Positions 41,894 through 50,561 of a stretch of 64,000 nucleotides of DNA are shown piece after piece. The stretch's first letter is position 1. Each line of letters starts with the position of its first letter. Position numbers and translations under genes: made by a program. Location of the stretch: contig JBBAQX010000015.1 in assembly GCA_040400085.1 (NCBI GenBank), forward strand, positions 1 to 64,000, read 5' to 3'. The notes beneath the pieces are model-generated. The model searched no databases. It was not told the origin of the DNA and saw only the letters and a list, made by a program, of their open reading frames with translations. This DNA comes from HNR sp040400085. Lineage in GTDB: Bacteria; Actinomycetota; Actinomycetes; Actinomycetales; Microbacteriaceae.

Positions 41894-41941
41894 TCGAAAC
41901 TATGTTCGATGCAAGTGTACGTCGCGTAGCTGAGAATGCAA
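41894..41941 (-). promoter_or_regulatory. LexA-controlled promoter of umuDC
   Basis: On the minus strand TTGCAT (41941-41936), a 16-bp spacer and TACACT (41919-41914) form a promoter. TCGAACATAGTTTCGA at 41909-41894 matches the actinobacterial/Bacillus SOS box (TCGAAC-N4-GTTCGA) with one mismatch and covers the expected transcription start. It ends 15 bp before the proposed start codon. Confidence 0.85.
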
Positions 41942-42018
41942 GAACGCGGGTTTTGTTGGGCGTTGATTCTGCTGTGTGCGCGGGCCTCGATCCGAACATG
42001 TATCGCCGATTATGCGTT

Positions 42019-43266
42019 TCATCGTGAAGGAGCAGGCGTTGTTTTGGCGGAAACGTTTTGGGACGCGGCCGGAGTTCGCCACGTAGAGAATGCCAATACT
42101 GATCCAAGCAGCCCGATGAAAACTAGAGTCAAGGCAGTTCCTGGCAGGCCGATCGTTGCCCCAAGGGCTCCTGCCAGCGGGTAGGTCACCAGGAAACATG
42201 CGTGAGAAAGTGAGAACTGTGCGGCAAAGATTGCTGGCCTGGTCTCGTTGTCGCTGTTGCGCTGCAATAGGCGGGATGAGGGCGTGAGAATCGTGGATGT
42301 GGCAGCTCCAATAACGAACCAAACCCCGATGAGTCCGAACCATTGTCCCTGGCCGGTTCCCCACTGCAACACCGCGGCCCCTATCAACAAGGCCGCGGGT
42401 AGTGCGGCAGCGCCACAGAACATCACCCGGCGATCAGAGAATCGATCTAGTAATCGGGGAATATTCAGGGCAACGATCATTGACCCAGCGCCGTTGGCCG
42501 CCAAGAGGATGGCGACATCGGTTTGAGACCGGGCGAGGTCCGACTTGACCAGGACTACCGTATTGACGATGACCATTGCCGTGGTCGTCGCGACAACCAT
42601 GTTTAGGGCCATGAGGCTTCGGAGTTCCGGGCGCGCCCAGAACTCCCGTACTCCCCGGGTGAGCCTGTCACAGAAGCCCGTACTCCTCGGTGCCTCAATA
42701 ACGGGAAAGGGGGTGAACGCGACCAGGATGGCAGAGCCGATGAATCCGGCGACGGTACCCGCGAAGAGGTTGTGATAACTGATGACCGTCAGCAGCGCCG
42801 CTGCCAGCAGCGGGCTGACAAGTGATTCCAGATCGTAGGCGAGCCGTGACAACGACAGGGCGCTGGTGTAATTGCGTTCCTCTGGCACGATCGAGGGAAT
42901 CAGCGCCTGGAATGCCGGAGTGAAGGTTGCGGAAGCTGCCTGGAGAATAAAGATGAGGACATAGATCTGCCAGGCTTCGGTAACGAACGGCAGGCAGAGT
43001 GCAACGCCGGCGCGCACGATATCCGAGGTGATCAGCAAACGTTTACGTGGCACGCGGGAAACGAGTGCGCTAATGACGGGTGCGACCGCGACATAGGCTA
43101 CCATCTTGATCGTCATGGCCATGCCTAGGACGAAGCCAGCGTTACCTCCGGCAACGTCGAAGGCCAGCAGTCCCAACGCAATGGTAAGCAGGCCGGTTCC
43201 AAGTAAGGCAATAATCTGTGCCCCGAAGAGTCTGGCGTAAACGGTGTTACGGAGTACGGTGAGCAC
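42019..43266 (-). CDS. MFS transporter (drug-efflux type)
   Basis: A 415-residue, 12-helix major facilitator of the MFS_3/enterobactin- and macrolide-exporter kind (ARLFGAQIIALLGTGLLTIALGLLA, SRVPRKRLLITSDIVRAGVA). The N-terminus starts at GTG 43266; TAGGTT 5 nt before it could be a leaderless -10 box. The two halves are joined by RLTRGVREFWARPELRSL. It probably exports drugs or metabolites, unknown which. It stands alone between umuDC and a tRNA gene. Confidence 0.85.
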   Translation of the reverse strand: MLTVLRNTVYARLFGAQIIALLGTGLLTIALGLLAFDVAGGNAGFVLGMAMTIKMVAYVAVAPVISALVSRVPRKRLLITSDIVRAGVALCLPFVTEAWQIYVLIFILQAASATFTPAFQALIPSIVPEERNYTSALSLSRLAYDLESLVSPLLAAALLTVISYHNLFAGTVAGFIGSAILVAFTPFPVIEAPRSTGFCDRLTRGVREFWARPELRSLMALNMVVATTTAMVIVNTVVLVKSDLARSQTDVAILLAANGAGSMIVALNIPRLLDRFSDRRVMFCGAAALPAALLIGAAVLQWGTGQGQWFGLIGVWFVIGAATSTILTPSSRLLQRNSDNETRPAIFAAQFSLSHACFLVTYPLAGALGATIGLPGTALTLVFIGLLGSVLAFSTWRTPAASQNVSAKTTPAPSR

Positions 43267-43409
43267 CGGGTAACCTAACTGTGAAATCGGTGAAAGCGAC
43301 TAGCTTTGTGAGGCGCGGTGGAGCGAGCCCACTGCCTCCGCTCCAGGCGGAGTCTCGCTTTTATCCGTGTCAGTAGGTGGTGCTCTTCCGGAGAGTCAAC
43401 TTGTTTTTG

Positions 43410-43482
43410 TACCCCCAGTGGGACTCGAACCCACACTGAAATGATTTTAAGTCATGTGCCTCTGCCATTGGGCTATGGGGGC
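43410..43482 (-). tRNA. tRNA-Leu(UAA)-like, short variable arm
   Basis: A 73-nt cloverleaf with acceptor GCCCCCA/TGGGGGT (G1-U72), 3-bp D-stem GCC/GGC, anticodon loop CTTAAAA (anticodon UAA), T-stem GTGGG/CCCAC, T-loop TTCGAGT and discriminator A73. CCA is not encoded. The anticodon reads UUA (Leu) and A73 fits leucine. However, the variable region is only about 5 nt, whereas tRNA-Leu is normally class II with a long variable arm. Minus-strand transcription leads toward a hairpin at about 43315-43350. Confidence 0.88.
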
Positions 43483-43593
43483 CCACAGACAATGTTAGCG
43501 AAAAGAACGGGACATATTTCGACTTTCGCGTTTTGCTGTCTGTCTGGTGTGTCGATCAGGGCGCATTGACCGCCCTAAACCAGGCCCTTTACC

Positions 43594-44001
43594 CTACACC
43601 AGGCCTTTTGCTGTGAGCTCGGCGAGCACCTTCCACGCGGTTACGGGGATGCCCGATGTTTCCTCTAGCTGCGCCGCGGCCTCGTCGATCGTCATGTCCT
43701 CGTCGCGCAGGAATGGCACGAAGCCCCAGCCCGGTTCAGCGCGAAACGCGGCCACGGGTTTTCCCTGGCGTGCGGCACTTTTCTCCATGATGGGGTGGAT
43801 GTCGTGATATTTAGGTCCGGTGTTTACGTTGGGGAAGCGCTTGGCATAGTCCCAGCGCACCCAGGCGTAGCTGAACGCTCTGTCAATGGTTAGTTTGTTC
43901 GCGCTCAGCCCCTCTATGTTGACGGCGAGGCATCCCAGCGCGAGTCCTTCGCCGATGATGGCCTGCTGGCGGGCCTTGGTGAGCTGAATTTTCTGAGCCA
44001 T
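43594..44001 (-). CDS. Conserved-looking hypothetical protein, 135 residues
   Basis: A 135-residue soluble protein starting at ATG 44001 with AGGAG about 5 nt upstream. It contains SYAWVRWDYAKRFPNVNTGP, PIMEKSAARQGKPVAAFRAE and a C-terminal helix (VTAWKVLAELTAKGLV). No family is recognised, and no signal or membrane segment is seen. Codon use resembles its neighbours. Confidence 0.75.
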   Translation of the reverse strand: MAQKIQLTKARQQAIIGEGLALGCLAVNIEGLSANKLTIDRAFSYAWVRWDYAKRFPNVNTGPKYHDIHPIMEKSAARQGKPVAAFRAEPGWGFVPFLRDEDMTIDEAAAQLEETSGIPVTAWKVLAELTAKGLV

Positions 44002-44081
44002 TGTTCTCCTGACGATTAGTAACTCAGTTTACCCGCTGCTGCCGCGCTTGCCTTCTCGAGAAAAACAAGCTCCTGGACTTG

Positions 44082-44114
44082 TGAGTGAGCGCTCACTCAT
44101 TCTAGACTGCTTCT
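44082..44114 (+). promoter_or_regulatory. TetR operator and leaderless promoter
   Basis: TGAGTGAGCGCTCACTCA (44082-44099) is a perfect 18-bp palindrome directly before TAGACT (44103-44108), which ends 6 nt upstream of GTG 44115. A bound TetR dimer would block the promoter of tetR and the two ABC genes, so autorepression is very likely. Confidence 0.8.
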
Positions 44115-44756
44115 GTGAGCGAGAAAGAAGATCCCGTACCGCGCGAATGCGATGCCCCGAGAAGGGCGCAACCGCTGCCAGCAGACGATCGCCGCGCAAT
44201 GATCATCAGAGCGGTAACCCCGCTGCTTCTCGACAAGGGAGCATCCGTTACCTCGAAACAATTGGCAGAGGCGGCCGGGCTCGCGGAGGGTACCCTGTTC
44301 CGCGCCTTTGGTGACAAAGACAGCCTGATACAGGCGGCTTACGACTCTTTTCTTGACCCAGGGCAGTTTCACCGCGATCTGAGGAATATCGATCCTCAAC
44401 GTCCGCTGAGAGACAAGGTGCTGGCTATCGTCGGCCTCATGCGTGACCGATTTGGCGGTGTTTTTCGCATTATGTCAGCGGTTGGGCCCCACGAGCATAA
44501 GAACATGCAATCGCATCGCGAGGAACTCGACCGAATCGTCACTGCGATTCTCGAGCCCGAGATCACAGAACTCAACTGGCCACCCGCGACCGTGGCGCAG
44601 CTCATCCGGATGCTCTCCTTCGCATCCTCTCTTCCGCGAATCAACGAGGGCAGTGAGCTCTCCGCCGATGACCTGACCGACGCGCTCCTTTTAGGAATCG
44701 TCGGCCAATCCGTAACCAAAGACACCTCCCACCCCTTCGAAAGGCGAGCCCGATGA
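44115..44756 (+). CDS. TetR-family regulator of the ABC exporter
   Basis: A 213-residue TetR regulator. An N-terminal basic tail precedes the HTH: VTSKQLAEAAGLAEGTLFRA followed by FGDKDSLIQAA, about residues 45-77. The C-terminal ligand domain is divergent. It overlaps the first ABC gene by 4 bp, and the palindromic operator is at its promoter, so it should repress its own operon until a substrate of the exporter binds. Confidence 0.93.
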   Translation: MSEKEDPVPRECDAPRRAQPLPADDRRAMIIRAVTPLLLDKGASVTSKQLAEAAGLAEGTLFRAFGDKDSLIQAAYDSFLDPGQFHRDLRNIDPQRPLRDKVLAIVGLMRDRFGGVFRIMSAVGPHEHKNMQSHREELDRIVTAILEPEITELNWPPATVAQLIRMLSFASSLPRINEGSELSADDLTDALLLGIVGQSVTKDTSHPFERRAR

Positions 44757-46489
44757 TCCTCATGAAGCTCCTGGGTCGTTACCTGCGACCCCACTGGCAA
44801 CTCTTGGTGGGGGTGGTGGTGTTTCAGCTGGCCCAGGCCATCCTCTCGCTATACCTGCCCACGTTGAACGCCGACATTATCGATCAGGGTGTCGCCCAAG
44901 GAGACACCGCTTACATCATGTCCACTGGCGGGATCATGCTGGCGCTCACCCTGCTCCAGGTGGCCTGCGCTATCACGGCCGTGTACTTCGGGGCGAAGGC
45001 GGCGATGCTCGTCGGGCGTGACCTCCGCAGCGGCATTTTTCACCACGTGGGAGAGTTCTCGGAGCGCGAAGTCGCCCAATTCGGTGCCCCCTCGCTGATC
45101 ACCCGCAACACCAACGATGTGCAGCAGGTGCAGATGCTCGTGCTGATGACCTGCACGCTCCTGGTCTCGGCCCCGATCCTGGCGATCGGCGGAATTGTTA
45201 TGGCGATGCAGCAGGATCTTCAGCTCTCCTGGCTGATCGCGGTTAGCGTGCCGATCCTCTTGCTCGCAATCAGCGCAATCATCGTGCGGATGGTGCCGCT
45301 GTTCCAGCTCATGCAGAAGCGCATCGATAACGTCAACCGGGTACTGCGGGAACAACTTACCGGCATCCGGGTCGTGCGTGCCTTCGTGCGCGAGGATATC
45401 GAGACCAAGCGCTTCAAAACCGCCAACGACGAGGTCACCGACACCGCGTTACGCGCAGGACGCCTGTTCGCGCTGATGTTCCCCATCGTGATGCTCGTGC
45501 TCAACGTCTCGAGCGTCGCAGTGATCTGGTTCGGCGCGTTCCGAGTCGAGGACGGCTCGATGCAAATCGGAACGCTCACCGCCTTCCTCACCTATCTCAT
45601 GCAAATCCTTATGGCCGTCATGATGGCTACCTTCATGGCGGTGCTGGTGCCCCGCGCCGCCGTCTGTGCCGAGCGAATCAGCGAAGTGTTGGGCACCGAA
45701 TCCTCGGTTCGTGCCCCCGAGCATCCCATCGCGATTACCGAAGCAACAGGCCTGGTCAAACTCACAGACGTAGGCTTCTCCTACCCAGGCGCCGAACAGC
45801 CAGTGCTCAGCGACATCTCCTTCACCGCGCAGCCCGGCCAGACCACCGCAATCATCGGCAGCACGGGATCGGGTAAAACCACCCTGATCAACCTGCTGCC
45901 CCGCCTCTTCGATGCGACCAGCGGAACGGTGAAGATCGACGGCGTGGATATTTCGAGGGTGGATCCGGATACCCTCTGGGCCAGAATCGGCCTGATCCCG
46001 CAGAAGCCCTACCTCTTCTCGGGCACCGTGGCGAGCAACCTGCGTTACGGCCGCCCCGACGCGACCGATGACGAGCTGTGGAGGGCGCTCGAAACCGCGC
46101 AGGCCGCGGACTTCGTGAACGCAATGCCGCTTGGGCTGGAGGCACCCATATCGCAGGGCGGAACAAACGTATCCGGCGGCCAGCGTCAACGCCTCGCGAT
46201 CGCCCGCGCTCTGATCAAAAAGAGCGAGATTTACGTCTTTGACGACTCGTTCTCCGCCCTTGACCTGACAACGGATGCCCGGCTGCGCGCCGCCCTCGCG
46301 AAAGACCTCGCGGGTGCCACGCTGATCATCGTGGCGCAGCGGGTATCAACAATCGTGGATGCCGACCAGATCCTGGTCCTCGAAGACGGCCGCATCGTCG
46401 GTCGCGGCACACACGACGAACTTCTGGTATCGAACGACACCTACGCCGAGATCGTCTCGTCGCAGCTCGCAGCGGAGGAGGCAGCATGA
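44753..46489 (+). CDS. Heterodimeric ABC exporter subunit, degenerate NBD
   Basis: A 578-residue half-transporter with six TM helices (residues 15-320) fused to an ABC ATPase. Walker A is GSTGSGKTT and the signature is VSGGQRQR, both normal. Walker B reads VFDDSFSALD, with Asp replacing the catalytic Glu, and the switch reads VAQRVST, with Gln replacing His. Its hydrolytic site is therefore degenerate, as in one subunit of BmrCD, LmrCD or TM287/288. It overlaps tetR and the second subunit by 4 bp each. Confidence 0.92.
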   Translation: MILMKLLGRYLRPHWQLLVGVVVFQLAQAILSLYLPTLNADIIDQGVAQGDTAYIMSTGGIMLALTLLQVACAITAVYFGAKAAMLVGRDLRSGIFHHVGEFSEREVAQFGAPSLITRNTNDVQQVQMLVLMTCTLLVSAPILAIGGIVMAMQQDLQLSWLIAVSVPILLLAISAIIVRMVPLFQLMQKRIDNVNRVLREQLTGIRVVRAFVREDIETKRFKTANDEVTDTALRAGRLFALMFPIVMLVLNVSSVAVIWFGAFRVEDGSMQIGTLTAFLTYLMQILMAVMMATFMAVLVPRAAVCAERISEVLGTESSVRAPEHPIAITEATGLVKLTDVGFSYPGAEQPVLSDISFTAQPGQTTAIIGSTGSGKTTLINLLPRLFDATSGTVKIDGVDISRVDPDTLWARIGLIPQKPYLFSGTVASNLRYGRPDATDDELWRALETAQAADFVNAMPLGLEAPISQGGTNVSGGQRQRLAIARALIKKSEIYVFDDSFSALDLTTDARLRAALAKDLAGATLIIVAQRVSTIVDADQILVLEDGRIVGRGTHDELLVSNDTYAEIVSSQLAAEEAA

Positions 46490-48474
46490 GTGAGTCACAC
46501 GAAGAAACAGCAGAAACCACCCGTACCGCAGCCCCGGCGCGCCCGATGGGTCCTCCCGGACGCGGGCCGATGGGTGGAGCGTCAGGGCCCGTTCAGAAAG
46601 CCATGAACTTTGGGCCGAGCGCCAAGCGTCTCGTCGGCAGGCTTCGCCCCGAGATAGTGGGCATCAGCTGGGTCACCCTGCTTGCTGTCGTCAGCGTGTT
46701 TTTTGCCGTGCTGGGACCTAAGCTCCTGGGTAACGGCGTGAACCTCGTGTTCTCCGGCGCGATCTCTCAGAATCTCCCGGAGGGCTTGAGCCAGCAGGAG
46801 GTGATCGACGGGTTGCGGCAGCAGGGCCAGAATCAGCAGGCCGACCTGCTGAGCGGGATGACCCTCACCCCGGGCGAGGGGATCGACTTTGGTGCCCTAA
46901 GCCAAGTGCTACTCCTGGTGCTGGCCTTGTATATTCTGTCGTCGGTATTTAGCTGGTTGCAGGCCTACGCGCTCAACGGCATCGTCCAGCGAACGGTTTA
47001 CAGGCTGCGCGAGGACGTCGAGACTAAAATCAATCGCTTGCCCCTGCGCTATTTTGACAAGATGCAGCGCGGCGAGCTGCTGAGCCGCGTGACCAACGAC
47101 ATCGATAATATTTCGCAATCGCTGCAGCAGACGATGAGCCAGCTGCTCACGTCGTTGCTGACCGTCATCGGCGTCATCGTGATGATGTTCGTGGTCTCGC
47201 CGCTTCTCGCCCTGATCGCGTTGGTCACGATTCCCCTGACCCTGCTGATCACCGTGGTTATCGCGAAGCGCTCGCAGAAACACTTCGTGGCCCAGTGGAA
47301 GCACACGGGAGAGCTCAACGGCCAGATCGAGGAGGCCTTCACCGGCCACGCCCTCGTGAAGGTCTTTGGTCGCCACCGCGAGGTGGAGGAAATCTTCCGC
47401 GAGAAGAACGAGGAGATGTACAAGGCGAGCTTCGGCGCGCAGTTTATCTCCGGCATCATCATGCCTGCCATGATGTTCGTGGGAAACCTGATGTACGTCG
47501 CGATTGCCGTCGTCGGAGGTCTCCAGGTGGCGAGCGGCGCTATGCAGCTCGGAGATGTGACCGCGTTTATCCAGTACTCGCGCCAATTCACCCAGCCGCT
47601 GACCCAGCTGGGCTCGATGGCCAACCTGCTGCAATCGGGCGTCGCCTCGGCGGAACGTGTATTCGAGCTGCTTGATGCGGAGGAGCAATCGGAGGATCCA
47701 GATCCGGCTCAGACCCCGCAGGAGAACAAGGGGCGCCTGGTCTTTGAGAACGTCGATTTCAGCTACTCGGAGGATAAGCCGCTCATCAAGAATCTGTCGC
47801 TCGTCGCGGAACCCGGGCAGACCGTGGCGATCGTCGGGCCGACGGGCGCGGGCAAGACGACGCTCGTGAACCTGATGATGCGCTTCTACGAGTTGGATGC
47901 TGGACGGATCACGCTCGACGGTACGGACATCTCCCAGATGACCCGCAAGGACCTGCGCAGCCGCACGGGCATGGTGCTGCAGGACACGTGGCTCTTCGGC
48001 GGAACGATCCGCGAGAATATTGCGTATGGACGCCCCGACGCTACCGAGGACGAGATCATGGATGCCGCGAGGGCCACCTACGTGGATCGTTTCGTCCACT
48101 CGCTCCCGGACGGCTACGACACCGTCCTTGACGATGAGGGCTCCAATGTAAGCGCGGGGGAGAAGCAGCTGCTGACCATCGCCCGGGCCTTCCTGGCCAA
48201 GCCAAACGTGTTGATCCTCGACGAGGCCACCAGCTCGGTAGACACCCGCACGGAGCTGCTGGTGCAGAAGGCGATGAGCGCCCTCCGCGCGGATCGCACG
48301 AGCTTCGTGATCGCCCACCGCCTGTCAACGATTAGGGATGCCGATCTCATCCTGGTCATGGAGTCCGGCAGCATCGTGGAGCAGGGAACGCACGCCGAGC
48401 TGCTGGCCGCCGCCGGCGCGTATTACTCGCTCTATAACTCTCAATTCGCCGGAGCCGACCCCGAGGCAAGCTAG
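46486..48474 (+). CDS. Heterodimeric ABC exporter subunit, catalytic NBD
   Basis: A 662-residue half-transporter. Residues 1-45 are a disordered Thr/Pro-rich tail (MGPPGRGPMGGASG). Six TM helices and an NBD follow: Walker A GPTGAGKTT, Walker B LILDEATSSVD with the catalytic Glu, switch VIAHRLST with His, but a variant signature NVSAGEKQL. It complements the first subunit, whose signature is intact, giving one full ATP site. The pair probably exports drugs or lipophilic compounds. A hairpin terminator follows. Confidence 0.92.
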   Translation: MSESHEETAETTRTAAPARPMGPPGRGPMGGASGPVQKAMNFGPSAKRLVGRLRPEIVGISWVTLLAVVSVFFAVLGPKLLGNGVNLVFSGAISQNLPEGLSQQEVIDGLRQQGQNQQADLLSGMTLTPGEGIDFGALSQVLLLVLALYILSSVFSWLQAYALNGIVQRTVYRLREDVETKINRLPLRYFDKMQRGELLSRVTNDIDNISQSLQQTMSQLLTSLLTVIGVIVMMFVVSPLLALIALVTIPLTLLITVVIAKRSQKHFVAQWKHTGELNGQIEEAFTGHALVKVFGRHREVEEIFREKNEEMYKASFGAQFISGIIMPAMMFVGNLMYVAIAVVGGLQVASGAMQLGDVTAFIQYSRQFTQPLTQLGSMANLLQSGVASAERVFELLDAEEQSEDPDPAQTPQENKGRLVFENVDFSYSEDKPLIKNLSLVAEPGQTVAIVGPTGAGKTTLVNLMMRFYELDAGRITLDGTDISQMTRKDLRSRTGMVLQDTWLFGGTIRENIAYGRPDATEDEIMDAARATYVDRFVHSLPDGYDTVLDDEGSNVSAGEKQLLTIARAFLAKPNVLILDEATSSVDTRTELLVQKAMSALRADRTSFVIAHRLSTIRDADLILVMESGSIVEQGTHAELLAAAGAYYSLYNSQFAGADPEAS

Positions 48475-48492
48475 GTGTGTCACCCTTCCCTG

Positions 48493-48517
48493 CCAGCTGC
48501 CTGTTTATGGCGGCTGG
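48493..48517 (+). terminator. Hairpin after the ABC exporter operon
   Basis: CCAGCTGCC (48493-48501) and GGCGGCTGG (48509-48517) form a 9-bp stem (one G-U) with a 7-nt loop. A T6 tract occurs about 30 bp downstream, at about 48543-48548. Confidence 0.6.
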
Positions 48518-48622
48518 TGGGGACGGGTTTGCGATTGGGTCCGTTTTTTCGTACAGTTATGCGACTGCTTCTTTGCCCTGTTGGCTCCGAACGAAAGCTA
48601 GGCTCATCATTCGTGCGCCAAC

Positions 48623-48651
48623 TTGACAGGACGATGTAAGCAAGACAGTAT
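48623..48651 (+). promoter_or_regulatory. Promoter of the peptide ABC importer operon
   Basis: TTGACA (48623-48628), 17-bp spacer and CAGTAT (48646-48651) form a good vegetative promoter about 45 bp before the binding-protein gene. Confidence 0.55.
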
Positions 48652-48695
48652 TTCGTATACGTCAATGTTGATATCTTTGGAAGGCTCCCCTCGTA

Positions 48696-50558
48696 ATGTC
48701 CTACCCGAAATCCCTCAAACGCCTTACTGCACTAGGAGTTGCAGCGGGTGTTTTTCTTTTTAGTGCTACTGCGGCTACTGCAGCGACCGCGGTGGTAACT
48801 CCATCCGCGGCGCAGGCGAAAACGTCGTCAGCGGATAAGACCTTCAAGGTTGCCCTGCTTAACGATGTTGACACCCTCAACCCGTTCACCAACGTTCTTG
48901 CAGCTGGCGCAAACGCGCTCGCCCTGTCCTACGAACCCCTCGTTGAGAATGGTCAGAAGAGCAACGAACTCACGGGCGCTATCGCCGATTCGTGGGAGGT
49001 CAACGAAGACGGCACCGTGTGGACGTTTAAGCTGGGCACAGACCGCAAATGGTCCGACGGAAAACCGCTGACCTCCGACGATGTGGTCTATACGTTTGAC
49101 CTGATCATGAAAAATCCTGATCTTCAGAAGTCGAAAGGCGCGCTGGTGGAGGGTCTCTCGTCGGTAGAGGCACCAGACGCTGAGACCGTCAAGATCACAC
49201 TTTCCGAGCCGCAGGCGGCTAACCCCGGTGTTCAGATCCCCATCGTTCCTAAGCATGTGTGGGAGAAGATCGATGACAAGGCAGCCTTCGCGAACGATAA
49301 GGATGCCGTGAGCTCGGGCCCCTACACAATCGAGACCTACGGTAAGTCGTCGGGAATCACCATGGCCACCAATCCGAACTACTGGCGGGGAGCAGCCAAG
49401 ATCGACAAGATCGTTTTCGTTCCCTACAAGAGTACGGATGCCGCGATCCAGGCGCTGCGTACGGGCGAGGTTGATTTCGTTCCCGATATGACCTCCGCAC
49501 AATTCGGTAGTCTTGAAAACGAACCAAACGTCGAAACCTATTCTGGAAAGAACCGGCGCTATCAGGCTGTCGCGATCAACCCGGGGGCGAAGGATAAGAA
49601 CGATCAACCCATGGGTGACGGTAACCCCGTGTTGCAGGACTTGGTTGTGCGCCAGGCGATCGTGCGTGCTATCGACAAGTCCACCCTTCTCGATAAGGTC
49701 CTCGGTGGGCACGGGACCCTTGCAGCGGGCGAGATCCCTTCTGTCTATCCTGACTTCTACTGGAAGCCAACCGATTCCGAGTTGACGCTATCGTTCGATC
49801 CGGCAGCCGCGAATAAGATGCTCGACGACGCTGGATATGCCAAGGGCGCAGACGGTATCCGCGTTGATAAGACGGGCAAGCCCATCAAGCTTCGCCTCAT
49901 GGGACGCTCGGAAAGCGCCGCACACGCGTCGATGGCGGAGTTTATTAAGCCGTGGTTGAAAGACATCGGAATCGACGTAACCGTTGAGACGAAGGCCTCG
50001 GGCCAGGTGAACGAGGAATCAGAGCAGGGCAAATATGATATGTACTTCACCGGGTGGGGCATCGAACCGGATCCCGACTTTCAGCTGTCGATCAACACCT
50101 GCGCATCTCGCCCCAACGCTGATGGTTCTGCTGGCCTGAACGAGTCCAATTGGTGCGATCCAGAATTTGACAAGCTTTATGCCGCACAGCACGTAGAGCT
50201 TGACCCTGAAAAACGCAGTGAGCTGGTGAAAGAAGCTGATAAGTTTAAATATACGCAGGCCGTGAATAACGTCATCTGGTATTACGATTCGCTCGAGGCC
50301 TATCGCAGCGATCGCTTCGGCGGTTTTGAGAAGCAACCCGACGGTGTCGGACCTATCTACGGTCAGAACGGCCCCTGGGGCTTCTACAGCGTGACCCCGG
50401 TATCGGAGCTGGAGGGTGCAAACTCGGAGAGCACGTCGCAAAACTCCGGCTCCTCGTTGCCTATCGGTTTGGGCGTTGGAATCGGTGCTGTCGTACTCAT
50501 CGGCGCTGTGGTAGCCGTGATTATGCGACGCCGCTCGAGCAGCGACGATCGGGCATAA
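48696..50558 (+). CDS. Peptide-binding protein (SBP_bac_5), C-terminally anchored
   Basis: A 620-residue family 5 binding protein of a Dpp/Opp-type importer. A signal peptide (RLTALGVAAGVFLFSATAA...AQA, cleavage about residue 40) has no lipobox Cys. SBP domain segments are VALLNDVDTLNPF, YEPLVENGQ, KWSDGKPLTSDDVVYTFDLI and GPYTIETYG. After the domain is a Ser/Asn-rich linker, then one membrane helix (LPIGLGVGIGAVVLIGAVVA) and RRRSSSDDRA. It is thus anchored by a C-terminal helix instead of a lipid. It leads the operon with two permeases and a fused ATPase. Confidence 0.93.
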   Translation: MSYPKSLKRLTALGVAAGVFLFSATAATAATAVVTPSAAQAKTSSADKTFKVALLNDVDTLNPFTNVLAAGANALALSYEPLVENGQKSNELTGAIADSWEVNEDGTVWTFKLGTDRKWSDGKPLTSDDVVYTFDLIMKNPDLQKSKGALVEGLSSVEAPDAETVKITLSEPQAANPGVQIPIVPKHVWEKIDDKAAFANDKDAVSSGPYTIETYGKSSGITMATNPNYWRGAAKIDKIVFVPYKSTDAAIQALRTGEVDFVPDMTSAQFGSLENEPNVETYSGKNRRYQAVAINPGAKDKNDQPMGDGNPVLQDLVVRQAIVRAIDKSTLLDKVLGGHGTLAAGEIPSVYPDFYWKPTDSELTLSFDPAAANKMLDDAGYAKGADGIRVDKTGKPIKLRLMGRSESAAHASMAEFIKPWLKDIGIDVTVETKASGQVNEESEQGKYDMYFTGWGIEPDPDFQLSINTCASRPNADGSAGLNESNWCDPEFDKLYAAQHVELDPEKRSELVKEADKFKYTQAVNNVIWYYDSLEAYRSDRFGGFEKQPDGVGPIYGQNGPWGFYSVTPVSELEGANSESTSQNSGSSLPIGLGVGIGAVVLIGAVVAVIMRRRSSSDDRA

Positions 50559-50561
50559 CCG

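Noticed and set aside
40168..41941. umuDC as part of a mobile element
   Set aside because: No integrase, transposase, att repeat or plasmid gene nearby; a LexA-controlled chromosomal operon suffices.
42000..42030. Second LexA box near CGAACATGTATCG
   Set aside because: The right half does not match the consensus and it lies at the 3' end of the MFS gene, far from a start.
46909..48318. 469-codon open frame antisense to the second ABC exporter gene
   Set aside because: It mirrors a well-supported ABC transporter; its His/Arg-rich translation has no domain and reflects high G+C at third positions.
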